A program made the position numbers and the translations under genes. The notes beneath the pieces are model-generated. The model saw only the letters and a program-made list of their open reading frames with translations. It ran no database searches and was not told where the DNA came from. Below, piece by piece: positions 10,401 through 18,900 of a stretch of DNA of 64,000 bases (within the stretch, counting starts at the first letter, position 1; every line of letters begins with the position of its first letter). The stretch lies in assembly GCF_000003815.2 (NCBI RefSeq), contig NW_023365730.1, forward strand, positions 627,219 through 691,218, written 5' to 3'. This DNA is from Branchiostoma floridae. Taxonomy: Eukaryota; Chordata; Leptocardii; Amphioxiformes; Branchiostomatidae.

Positions 10401-11880
10401 ACTCTACAACGGTGATGTAATCAAGGTGAATGTGAGTCTCCATGAATGCGAGACGTCGGTGGAGGAGACCCTATGTGCTAAGCTGTGCAAACGACGCGGC
10501 CAGAAGATACAAATGCGCCTGAAGAGACCTGAAACTAGACACCCTACCATTGGCGAAGCGTGTGTCTTCAAATTTCAACATCCTCAGTGGCTGAATGTGT
10601 GTAATCTCACTTTCCGGGAGGTAAGAATTGAAGTTTAATGTTCATGTTTATCAAAAGTGTTTCTGATTCTACTGTAATCAAAAGCAGTGATCATCATCTT
10701 TCCGAATTGAAGTCTTGTGTATGCTTTGTTTCAGGAGGGGTTAGTCGACATCTCCACAAGTGAGTACGTCTTGCATTATGCCAGTAAGGTATTTGAAAAT
10801 CCACTTCTAATATACGCAAGGCTTTTAGTTAGAAGTGTGTAAAGTAGGGGGCATCTGGTAACATTACATCAAAACTCTCGATAATGATAAATGTTGTACA
10901 CATTTGTCTGTCTTCCCACACGGATTCTCATCCGACAAAAGGCCCCTCTCGGCAAAGATCCAATGTCGACCAATCACCTACTACTGTGCCGAGAAAGAAG
11001 AGAATACCAGGAACCCAGGAAACAGATGGCGGAGCAGGGCCTTGTGAGGACAGGAGAGGCGCAACAGAAACAGGTGGAATTAGCGTTTGTTCTGGAACAC
11101 TGTCTGTACGATGTCTTGTAATCTATCGCGTATAGCTGAGATCCATCACATTTTTTTTACTCTGAAACGTCATATTTTTGCAGAACTGTGAAACGTTATT
11201 AGACCATATACTACTTAACTTAAAAGAACATACACTTGAAATATAAAAGAACCATATTCAATTGATAAAGTGTACTGCGTCATAAACCAATTAGCATCTG
11301 ATATTCCCGCTCCAAATCCAAAATGCTAAAGAAGGCTTGGCCATCCATGTTGATTTTATTGTACGAATGACCTCCATTTTCGGCCGTGTCTAAAAAAAAG
11401 TCAAAGTAACGTATAGTGTCATTGACTGTCACTTTTATTTTCAAGATTCATTTTGTGATAACATTCATGTATGTTACAGCTGACGTGAAGATATACTTTG
11501 ACAAAGTCATCGCCAGGGCTAGCAGCAACTGGGACAACTTGGCCCTGCAGCTGGGGTTCGACATGAACGAAATAAAAGGAATTGAGACATTGAAGCCAGA
11601 CCAGGACCGCAGGTGCAGGGAAATGCTACACAGGTGGAGAAACAGGGAGGGAAGTGACGCTACTCTACAGGTTCTGAAGCAGGCACTCATCGACATTGGT
11701 GAAAAGAGGACTGCAGAGAGCTTAGAAGGTAAACTATATGATTACAAAAACCCTTTTTTAACAAAATTGTTATATGTGCCTTCAATACTTCACATGTGCA
11801 CGATATTCTCAACAATTTCAGTAAGACATTTCCTCCCAAGTCCATCTCCTATATCCTGTCTTGCAGAACCGCCGGTGTAA
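1096..11880 (+). CDS. DED-Death-ROC-COR-TIR-DED-ZU5-UPA-Death multidomain protein, 18-19 exons
   Basis: Proposed exons: 1096-1402, 1820-1954, 2452-2709, 3463-3711, 3819-3881, 4207-4740, 5031-5599, 5910-7060, 7377-7435, 7743-8012, 8127-8540, (8662-8683), 8840-9004, 9243-9317, 9722-10620, 10735-10759, 10942-11073, 11480-11728, 11867-11880. Each is bounded by AG/GT and the phases join without a stop; the total without the 22-nt exon is 5568 nt, an exact multiple of three (1855 aa plus stop). ROC-COR is the GTPase module of ROCO/LRRK-type proteins; DED and Death domains are homotypic interaction modules of apoptosis and NF-kB signalling; ZU5-UPA-Death occurs in PIDD, UNC5 and ankyrins. An intracellular immune or death scaffold regulated by GTP is inferred. 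The start ATG is chosen because it opens the DED frame; reading the same exon from a phase-1 acceptor gives no DED. Weak points are the TIR-DED junction and the acceptor at 10941. Confidence 0.8.
1820..1954 (+). other. Exon 2: basic, Ser/Thr-rich linker with NLS-like core
   Basis: Symmetrical phase 1-1 exon of 45 codons with acceptor AG at 1818-1819 and donor GT at 1955-1956. It joins exon 1 to give E-L-R-D and then a cluster KRKRRGK followed by an acidic tail. The cluster looks like a monopartite nuclear localisation signal, which is only an inference. A 135-nt copy lies at 152-286. Confidence 0.65.
2341..2365 (+). pseudogene. Remnant of a duplicated DED first exon
   Basis: The intron before the Death exon contains about 240 bp closely matching the sequence upstream of exon 1, ending in the same ATGCTGAAAG. 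After about ten more bases the match jumps to GGACAATC, which in exon 1 lies further in, and a TAG follows. Most of the DED exon has therefore been deleted from this second copy, leaving a start codon and a few codons. Confidence 0.6.
2452..2709 (+). other. Exon 3: Death domain 1, residues 148-233
   Basis: Phase 1-1 exon of 258 nt. The peptide shows the Death-domain order: FDKVIAKISHKWDDLARELG (helices 1-2), IKGIE, a basic stretch RRCREMLHRWRNR and ATLQVLKQAL, matching the W-x2-LA-x-LG and L-x-W patterns of the family. It is clearly similar to the second Death exon at 11480-11728, so one arose from the other by duplication. Death domains mediate homotypic assembly with other Death-domain proteins. 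Confidence 0.85.
3463..4740 (+). other. Exons 4-6: N-terminal part of the ROC GTPase (G1 and G3)
   Basis: Three phase 1-1 exons (3463-3711, 3819-3881, 4207-4740). The first carries the P-loop GQYRAGKT (3579-3602, residues 273-280) that binds the nucleotide phosphates. The third carries the switch II motif WDFGGQ with DFGGQ at 4584-4598 (residues 464-468), followed by a typical Ras-like strand AIYILVMSL. Between them lies a long Ser/Pro/Thr-rich stretch with a four-histidine run; ordinary ROC domains have a much shorter G1-G3 spacing. ROC is the Ras-of-complex-proteins GTPase found before COR in ROCO proteins such as LRRK2, MASL1 and DAPK1. Confidence 0.85.
5031..5599 (+). other. Exon 7: ROC C-terminal part with repeat insertion and G4 motif
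   Basis: The exon starts in phase 1 at 5031 and ends in phase 0 at 5599. It opens with a helical segment ending DYLDHWLNTIRSH, which belongs to the GTPase fold. It then has a 142-residue Pro/Gln/Thr repeat and closes with the strand AIIVLTRKDKV, where T-R-K-D at 5576-5587 stands in the place of the G4 guanine-specificity motif (N/T-K-x-D). The repeat therefore sits inside the GTPase domain, not beside it. Confidence 0.8.
5135..5560 (+). repeat. In-frame 18-bp minisatellite, 23.7 hexapeptide units
   Basis: The 426 bp read as diverged hexapeptides of the type G/E-Q-P-P-D/V-T (for example GQPPDT, GPAPDT, EQPPVT, GQPPNT). All units keep the reading frame and none contains a stop. The tract begins just after a GTPase helix and ends four residues into a final unit directly before the G4 strand. 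Units are diverged from each other, so the array is not a very recent expansion. Confidence 0.9.
5910..7435 (+). other. Exons 8-9: COR domain
   Basis: A 1151-nt exon (5910-7060) followed by a 59-nt exon (7377-7435). The peptide carries family hallmarks of COR, the C-terminal-of-ROC dimerisation domain: LNFLHDRGDIIFFDEP, then a VMIDAFKTIIT segment, GVLSDKLLTEIWE, an aromatic YFVPALL motif and a FSEKFLPSGMFNRLQAL segment. In ROCO proteins COR couples nucleotide state to dimer rearrangement. The small second exon adds about 19 residues of unclear role. Junction phases are 0, 2 and 1, the only non-phase-1 stretch of the gene apart from the ZU5-UPA end. Confidence 0.85.
7743..8012 (+). other. Exon 10: unrecognised 90-residue segment between COR and TIR
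   Basis: Phase 1-1 exon with AG at 7741-7742 and GT at 8013-8014. The peptide contains DRFDHIRNKLTPIQRVLEMM and ends in FADLFWRKKRG. I do not recognise a family; it may be a connector between COR and the next domain, with a helical second half. A second segment with similar acidic/hydrophobic pattern was not found in the window. Confidence 0.6.
8127..8540 (+). other. Exon 11: TIR-like domain, residues 1199-1336
   Basis: Phase 1 exon of 414 nt. It shows the TIR flavodoxin-like order: a first strand GILILHTDDY, a helix FVSPLQTTLNEAG, a second strand SCHTETI, a D-S-I-T-E box resembling the BB/CC region, a core strand MVLLVISPQAL, then W-S-N-L-D-Y-E-F in the place of the W-x3-E motif, and LLLPILLYPRG. 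TIR domains act as adaptors, and some cleave NAD; catalytic status here is not determined. Near the exon's 3' end a better reading frame begins (see the microexon). Confidence 0.7.
8662..8683 (+). other. Possible 22-nt microexon after TIR
   Basis: The block lies between an AG at 8660-8661 and GTGAGT at 8684. If the TIR exon's last about 40 nt are read one frame over, they give RLKEIMQK and join this block to give VMTDEER without a stop. In the main TIR frame, inclusion produces an immediate TGA, while skipping it keeps the frame into the next exon. So either it is included after a 1-nt shift near 8487-8505, or it is skipped here. Confidence 0.45.
8840..9317 (+). other. Exons 12-13: DED-like domain
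   Basis: Two phase 1-1 exons (8840-9004 and 9243-9317). Together they encode FHQMLESIFSRLDDRDMRLL, then TPADLMKTMLRTGYI, then NLGMLEKDMIAAGI. The order, with a late NL-x-x-LE segment, is like a DED, with the helix 5-6 part carried by the second exon. The match is weaker than for the N-terminal DED; another death-fold type is possible. Confidence 0.5.
9722..10620 (+). other. Exon 14: ZU5 followed by UPA domain
   Basis: An 899-nt exon, residues about 1417-1716. The first part has ZU5 hallmarks: an AVGPAGGELEIPGFVKLIVP strand pair and PQGVL, followed by VLFSPAVDVNLHG and LNGPVEV. The second part, from about TFTAYVNPG to the end, follows the UPA pattern (conserved in UNC5, PIDD and ankyrins), including FHLVCRD and an LTFRE end. 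In PIDD and UNC5 the ZU5-UPA-Death block forms a closed supramodule that regulates exposure of the Death domain; the Death exon follows here as well, which supports the same layout. Confidence 0.85.
10735..11073 (+). other. Exons 15-16: short exon and basic linker
   Basis: A 25-nt exon (10735-10759) encodes EGLVDIST and is followed by a 132-nt phase 1-1 exon (10942-11073). The latter is Ser/Pro/Thr-rich with a basic core PRKKR, similar in character to exon 2, and precedes a Death exon just as exon 2 does. The acceptor AG at 10940-10941 has its pyrimidine tract about 25 nt upstream. Another reading frame through this stretch is open too, so confidence is moderate. Confidence 0.5.
11480..11880 (+). 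other. Exons 17-18: Death domain 2 and terminal exon
   Basis: The Death exon (11480-11728) shares long identical runs with the first Death exon, including DQDRRCREMLHRWRNR and ATLQVLKQAL. The last exon (11867-11880) has a clear tract and AG and encodes only E-P-P-V followed by TAA. No perfect AATAAA lies in the next 200 bp; GATAAA occurs near 12072 and AATAAA near 12605. Confidence 0.8.
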
Positions 11881-12578
11881 CCTCCTGCAAGTGGTGGAAG
11901 CGTGTCATGTCCATCGCAGTGCTGGCTATGAATTACAGAGCAGACTGTATCACAATAGTCAATGTGTGCCCTTTTCCCAAGACTGTATATACTGTAAATA
12001 TCGCATTTCGAATATATTATGTCTTGCATTGTATCAAATGTTATTATAGCTCTTTTTTCATATTCTACCTGGATAAATAGATTGCCAATATTTGTATATT
12101 TGAGCGAATTGTATGTAAAGTAATATGATGATATTGAGAGTCACTTCAAATTCAAACGGAGGCAAGTTGATTGCCCCGGCAATTCGCAGCAATTTATTGA
12201 TGATACATGGTGCACGTGATAATGGAGAAGAGTAATACTAGCCCGTAGTAAAATTTTAACAATAATAAGACATAGTATCATCAGGATATCTTCGATATAC
12301 ATTTTTCCTTGTACATACTTAAGTATGACTAAGTAAAATATTGTAGAATTCTTTTGCTATTTCATGCCTTTGATAGTGCTTTCCCTAATTTGTTTGTGGA
12401 GATTTTTTTGTAATTAATAGGTGTGTAGCGCAGACTCCCAAGCAAAATGGTTGCTAGTTGCAGCCAGTGTGATATTGAGTGTTACAGTCAATTTTAACTA
12501 CGGTGCTGTCCGGAATGTGTTTTGACTTGTTGAAATCAATCTTAAGTTTTAACGTTAATTCTAGTGTAGTCTAGTAGC

Positions 12579-12970
12579 ATGTATTTATTAAGAATGGAAC
12601 AAAATAAACAATGCAAGAACAATATCAGATCCACACGGCGCAGAGGAAAACAGTCAAGCCGTATCGATTACTTTCTAGTTTACTCATCTCTCATAGCCGA
12701 TGCATCCAATGTAAAAATAAAAAATCTGATAGATCACAAGTTTATTTTCATTTCTATTACAACGACAAATTATCAGCGAGGCAAAAACTACGGGAAATTC
12801 AACCAATTTTGTTTAAGAGACAACACCTTCATAACGTTGACTGAGGAATTTATCGAAGAATTTTTCCGCATTAACCTTGGAACTAGAGACCCTTTGATAA
12901 TTTGGGATACATTCAAATGCTATTTTAGAGGACATTCAATTAAATATTCATCCCGAAAATACAACGAACA
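12579..12970 (+). pseudogene. L1-like LINE ORF2 endonuclease remnant
   Basis: The frame reads RIDYFLVYSSL, then a degraded SDH-type segment (LIDHKFIFISI), GKFNQFCLRDNTFI and PLIIWDTFKCYFRGHSIKYS. This is the end of the apurinic-like endonuclease and following linker of L1/Tx1-type ORF2 proteins. The start is inside the domain, so the element is 5' truncated or its upstream part is too decayed to see. Confidence 0.65.
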
Positions 12971-13316
12971 GGTAACGTCAATGACAAGCAAAGCATCGTG
13001 CAGACTACACAACTTGCGTCAACTGACGAAGCAAGGCACCAGTTTTACGGACCTAATACAAATCTATCTGACACTGGTACGACCAGTATTTCAATACGGC
13101 CACGTGGTACTGGTTGGTTGTAGTAAAGAACATGAACTGGCCTTTGACCGTGTACAACGCCGGGCTCTACGCATCATCTCCCTCGGAGGAAGACGCAGTG
13201 TACCCGACCTGCCCACACTGAAACTGAGACGGGAGGAGGCACATACGTATACAGCCGAAAGCCCGTACTGCAAGGCTTGGCAACTCATTCCTCCATTGTG
13301 CAATCCGGCTCTATAA
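12971..13316 (+). pseudogene. LINE reverse transcriptase C-terminal remnant (CR1/L2/jockey type)
   Basis: Reads SRLHNLRQL-like and TDLIQIYLTLVRPVFQYGHV, then AFDRVQRRALRII and LPTLKLRREEA. These are the thumb and post-RT motifs of jockey/CR1/L2-like LINEs, which differ from L1. It is fused in frame to the endonuclease remnant, so it probably represents a separate, 5'-truncated insertion. The open frame ends at TAA 13314-13316. Confidence 0.65.
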
Positions 13317-13547
13317 CAAGGCAATTGTCCAGTAATACCATGAACATTTTAGTCGCTATCCGCACAAACGTCTGTATGGTTTGTCTAACGTAATTTTAAG
13401 AATTATTGTACTGTGTGGCTTAAGAGTGCAAAAGAGTGTTTTTTTTTAATATGCCGTTATGTGTTGTCAAGTCTGGTATTAAGGACAAAATTCGGCTGTA
13501 TCACCCGCGAAAACCATTGAACACAAAGAATACATTTGTAAAGAATT

Positions 13548-13688
13548 ATGATTCGTATAGATGAACTTACAATAAAATTAGATATGTCCGATGTACCACC
13601 TGATGCACTGATGCTCAAAATATTACAGAACGAATTGGAAAATTTATACAAGGAAAAACGAGAAGCTTTACAACGCACAAGCAAATGA
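13548..13688 (+). pseudogene. L1-like ORF2 linker remnant
   Basis: A 46-codon frame includes KILQNELENLYKEKREALQR, which matches the helical linker between endonuclease and RT of L1-type ORF2. Together with the endonuclease piece at 12579-12970 it suggests one L1 copy split by the intervening RT fragment. Confidence 0.45.
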
Positions 13689-13837
13689 TATGGAATTTTC
13701 AGAACAATATCAGAACTATCACATTATGTATGAAATTTAAGTAGACCCTCGTTGTAGTAAAGAGCTACAAGTTAAGTAGGAGTCATTGTGTTCCTGTAGG
13801 TCTACCATGTATTAAGGAGATGATATATACAAGTATG

Positions 13838-14140
13838 ATTATGAGGTATGAATACAGGAGGCAGAGAGGGGACATGACATGATTCAGGTGTTTAAGATCA
13901 TGAAAGGACTCGACAGAATTCCAGTCCGCAGCTTCTTTACTCCAGTGTAACAGTTAGTTACCAGAGGGCACAATTTTAAGCTACAGGTCCCACTGCCTAA
14001 GACTAGAGCGAGAAGTCAAGCTTTCAGTGTCAGAACTGTCTCTAACTGGAATACTTTACCAGAGTCAGTAGTTACAGCTGATAGTGCCAATTAGATTAAA
14101 TCTATCTAGACAAATACTGGGGTTGTCGAAAGTATGTCAC
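13838..14140 (+). pseudogene. LINE RT C-terminal remnant with stops
   Basis: The reading RRQRGDMIQVFKIMKG, a stop, then TRGHNFKLQVPL, SFSVRT-like FSVRTVSNWNTLPESVV and a stop before I-K-S matches the conserved end of L2/CR1/jockey ORF2 (R-G-D-M, T-R-G-H, R-x3-W-N-x-L-P). At least two in-frame stops and one shift show it is dead. Confidence 0.7.
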
Positions 14141-14836
14141 GTGAAGAGCGAAGATCAGGACACGACAGGCTGAAGCCTTCTCTCCTGGATACAGCATCAA
14201 GGTATCAAGGATTATTTACCGACATTCAAATTTCTTCCACAACGATATACATGTACGACAATCGGCACACCTAATACAGCGCAATTCTAATAGCTCATGG
14301 CAAGATCAATTCAAGAAAAAATAATGACCACAACTGCCGACAGAGTTAATATTTTTCAGCGACATGGCTGCAAATGAAAAGAAACGCCAAGATGGTTGAA
14401 TGCATTGACGTATCTAAACGCACGCAGGGTAAGACACCAAGACCCCGACTGTTTCAGAGAAAAATAACTTCTGTTTTGTACTATATAACGCCAATCGTAC
14501 ACAATCTCCCAAACTCGTACAAACCTATCACCTTCCACAAAGATTGCTAAAGATCGTGTTTCCCAAGAACATCTACTGCCATAGACAACAACCACAATCC
14601 CAGATCCTGCAGCTGCGAAGTCCAGAGAAAATCTGAGAAAGAAGCAACAATTGTACAGCCACCATTCCCGGACGTTTTACACCAGCAAACGTGCGTTTCC
14701 AAGTATATTTCCAGATCTCACGAAAGAGAGCAAATCTACTACGCATCGTGATAGGAAAGACAAGGTGATTTCTTATGATTTGTGCATGGATACTCAAGAC
14801 ACAAACAACACGCCACAAGGCACAACCCAAAACTAA

Positions 14837-15835
14837 GAAGTAAGAAGCTGTGACCAGTGCAACACATGGTGGCACGGCACATGTGCCAAACTCTCACCAT
14901 CAACCGTTGCATATTTTGTAAAAAGTGGAGAAGAATATTACTGTGCATATTGCACCATACAAAACATCAACAAGTCGACAAAGCACATAAGAAAGAAAGA
15001 TCCCTCACATGAAGACGTAAACACTCCAAAACAGACAATCAGAAGCAGAGAAGGGCCAGCTACTGATACCAAGCACAAACCAAACAAAGAAGAAACAAAC
15101 GAAGATAAGAAGGAAGAAATAATCATCATTGACAATATATCTAATCCATCTTCATACAAGAACAGTGCAAAAATATTGGCGGAAATCTCCAGACACAAAC
15201 CTGGAATCACACACAGCATTGACTTAGCCTACTCACTGCCGAGAGGAGGCATCGCCATACACTGCAGAGAAAGCAAAGCAGCCTCGGAGATACTGAAACC
15301 CTGGCCGGAGGGCGCTTTTGGTAACGCACATGAACAACTAAAAGTACATAAGGTACACAACATATACGGAAGAAGAGCAGTACTCAAGAACGTTCCAACT
15401 AACACCAACGAAGCAGCAATCGAGCAGAACATTTACGAACAAACAAGAGTAAAAGTAAAGGCACACAGATTCCACTACCACGACACAGGAAAGCCCTTGA
15501 AAGTGGTACGAATAGAAGCTGAGGAGGGGCAGCTGTCTGAGCTATTCACACAGAACATCAGAATCGAAAACGCATTGGTGAAAGTCGAAGCATACAAAAC
15601 AAAAAGGCATACACCCATTAGATGCTATCAGTGCCACAAACTAGGCCACATTGCTAAAGAGTGTAAGGAAAGCGCTACATGCGCAAAGTGTGGGGGGAAA
15701 AAAGACCACACAAAAAGCTGCAGACCTAACTGTGTCAACTGCAAAGGCAACCACCCAGCAAACGACAGCAGGTGCAAGGCATTCATCAGCCTACAACAAA
15801 AGTTGGTTGACAGAGACCGTAGACAACACCAATAA
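14837..15835 (+). CDS. LINE ORF1 protein, PHD-like and CCHC zinc fingers (5' part broken)
   Basis: An open frame of about 332 codons begins immediately after an in-frame TAA (14834-14836); the same frame is open back to about 14583, so ORF1 seems to be interrupted by one nonsense codon. Close to the break there is a PHD-like half finger, CDQCNTWWHGTCAKLS followed by YYCAYC. A Lys/Glu-rich region follows, then an RRM/esterase-free middle part, and a cysteine knuckle cluster at the end: CYQCHKLGHIAKEC, CAKCGGKKDHTKSC and CVNCKGNHPANDSRC. Such knuckles bind the element's RNA in the ribonucleoprotein. It is followed after about 100 bp by ORF2. Confidence 0.7.
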   Translation, partial: EVRSCDQCNTWWHGTCAKLSPSTVAYFVKSGEEYYCAYCTIQNINKSTKHIRKKDPSHEDVNTPKQTIRSREGPATDTKHKPNKEETNEDKKEEIIIIDNISNPSSYKNSAKILAEISRHKPGITHSIDLAYSLPRGGIAIHCRESKAASEILKPWPEGAFGNAHEQLKVHKVHNIYGRRAVLKNVPTNTNEAAIEQNIYEQTRVKVKAHRFHYHDTGKPLKVVRIEAEEGQLSELFTQNIRIENALVKVEAYKTKRHTPIRCYQCHKLGHIAKECKESATCAKCGGKKDHTKSCRPNCVNCKGNHPANDSRCKAFISLQQKLVDRDRRQHQ

Positions 15836-15935
15836 GAGACACCAGAAATCCAGCAGTTAGCACTCTCCACAGAAGAGACAAAACATACACCACGGTCCAA
15901 AACAACTACCAACCACAACCGAAGAAAGAAGAAGC

Positions 15936-18900
15936 ATGCTTAAGTGCCTTATAACGCTCATAGTGTGCCTAGTAACACTCACCGAGCAAACAATACAGAC
16001 TTCTACAACACGAGCCAAACTTGCCACAAGGATGAAGATAGCACAGGTCAACATTAGATCAATCAATACCTCCGCCACATTGGTAGAAAAGATGTGCGAG
16101 AAAAAGAACATAGATGTATTGTGCTTGTCGGAAGTGTGGCACAAAGTCAAACAACCAACATGTCTCAAAACATGGACATGGACTCATAAGAACAGAACAA
16201 ACAAAAGAGGTGGTGGAACAGCCATTGTCACAAGGGAGAACATAAAAGTAATGGAAGAGCCCATCCAACAAACAACACACGCCGACATAGTAGCACTAAA
16301 CATCTACACAAAAGCGCTTAACTTCGTGCTAGTGTCAGCGTACGTCCCACCAGAAGACAGATTAGCACTGCAGGAACTCTTGAGTATCGTCAACGAGCTC
16401 AACCAAAAGAAGAAGCACCTAGTCCTCTGCGGTGACCTCAACACAAAACATATAGCTTGGGGAAATAAAAAGAACAACAAACTAGGACAAATGCTGTATG
16501 AAGCTATGGAAACTGGTGACTTCCAAATCATGAATAACAACACACCAACCCGAGATGACAGTATTATAGACTTGACAATTGTAAACAAAAACACTACGAA
16601 GCATATGCAGAGCTGGAGAGTTGAACCAGAGGTGCAGTTACGAACAGACCACAATCTCATCACAATGAGCATAGGTTCTAAAGAAGAAACACAAAAACAA
16701 CAGAAGTGGAACCTGAGAAACGTAGACTGGAAAGAATGGCAGGACAAAACCGACACGGTCTTCCAACAGTGGGTAGAGGAAACAGATTGGGCAACAGAGA
16801 AAGCAAACAGCAGAAGTGAAGAAGACTACGACAGCTTCAAGGAAAACTTGCTGACATGTGCGGAAGAAGTGATAACGAAGAAAACTATAACACAACATAG
16901 CAAGGGCTACTGGAACAAAGCCTTGGATGTACAAATGCAAATCACAAAGACTGCACTAAGGAAGTTCAAGCGAAGAAGAGACAAAACCAATCTGACGAAA
17001 TACCTACATGAGAAAGAGATCTTAACAAACATGGAAGAAGAAGCACGAAACACATACTGGAACGAACAGCTTAAAGATATGGACCCCAGAAAACCACAGA
17101 AATTCTGGAAAGCTATCAAAAACCAGCTAGGCAGAAGTTCCAGACCCACCATCCAACCTATAAGACAAAAAGATGGCACAATAGCCACAACTGATCAACA
17201 AATAGCACATGCAGTCACAACAGAGTATGCTCCAGGGGGTGTGGAAATCACAGGAGAACTTGCAACCTGGAAACAAAACATCACCCAAGCGGTGGAGATC
17301 TCCATAAAACATGAGAAACAAAGACTACAAGATGATCACACATATGAAGAAGACACACATGAAGACACCCTCAACCTAGACCTTACCCTAGAAGAGGTGA
17401 AAGCCGCCATCAGAAAAATGGACGCAAGCAGCTCTCCTAGCCCCACAGAAGGAATACTACCAGTTATGATCAAGTATGGGGGAGATGGCCTGACCATAGC
17501 CCTACAACACATGCTGAACCTAGTATGGGAAACTGGACAGATCCCTAAGGCAATGAAACAAGACAATAAAATACTCATTAAGAAACCTGGAAAAGATGAC
17601 TACAACAAAGTAAGAAGCTACAGACCTATAACACTCTCGAGTGTGGTTGGAAAGCTAATGGAAAGAATAGTTGACAACAGACTAACGTGGTGGGCAGAAG
17701 CCAACCACATATTATCACCATACCAAGAGGCATACAGAAAACATCGTACAGCTACGCACGGAGTGCTAAGGCTAGTGCAACACATCGAAGAAGCTTGGAA
17801 GAATAATGAAACCACGGTTGCGGTGTTTGCCGACTATGAAGGATGTTTCGATCGCATATGGCAAGAAGGACTATTGTACAAACTAATAACAAAAGGGGTC
17901 AAGGGTAGGACACTCTGCTACCTAGAGAGCTTCCTGAGAGGTCGAGAAACCAGATTTAAAGTCAACACCATCACAACAGAACCGGAGATCAGTAAAGTAG
18001 GCATCCCACAGGGAGCTGTACTTTCTACCACCCTCTGTAATATCTACACAGCGGATGCCTACCATCAAACTGGACTAGACAACTTCCAATATGCTGATGA
18101 TGGTGCAGCCTGGTGTAGTGGCGCAGACGTAAAAGAGGTATCAAAACAAGTAGAGACAAGTATCGATCACGTAATATCGACTTGGTGCCCTTTGTGGAAC
18201 ATGCGTATCGAAGAAAGCAAAACCAAAGCCATGGTTTTCTCTCCACCTCACATAGACCAGCCAACTGCTGACAGCCTTGAAGTAAACAACAAGAACATCG
18301 ACATCATCCCAGAAGTCAAACTGGTAGGGATTACACTAGACGAGAAGCTGAACTTCCAAAGTCACATCTGCAACACCCAGACTAAAGCATACAAAGCCTT
18401 AAAAGCAATTAGCAAAGTAACCAATGCTAAGAAAAATCCCAACCAGGAGGCTCACCTCCAGCTGTACAGAGCAATGATCAGACCTATTCTCGAATACGGA
18501 ACAGAATGTACACTCAGAGCAGGACAGAAGCACGACGCTGCGTACGCCCCCATACAGAGAAAAGCTCTCTTGGCTGCAACCGGTTGCAAGATCAGAACGA
18601 GTACAGACGCACTGGAAGTGCTGACGGGCATTATGCCTATTGACATACATCTAACATGCCGGCAAGCACAAGCCTACTTGAGAATGGCAACAAAACACAC
18701 GGGGAACCCCATATATGATAAAATAGCACAAGAAAGATCCGAAGAGAAGATCGGCACAACCCTACATCTTCTCGAAACCAGGTTTAAAGAAATGAAGGGG
18801 GAGATAGAGGTCAGCACAGTAGACAAGGAATGCTACTACGACTCCAGGCTACCCCCTTTCTCAGTGGGCAGAATAACAGGATCTTTCCTTCCCACCACAA

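Noticed and set aside
10891-11121. Alternative frame through the second linker exon ending in a stop at 11121
   Set aside because: The other frame (S-R-Q-R ... PRKKR) ends with phase 1 at a GT and joins the Death exon; the alternative would drop the Death domain.
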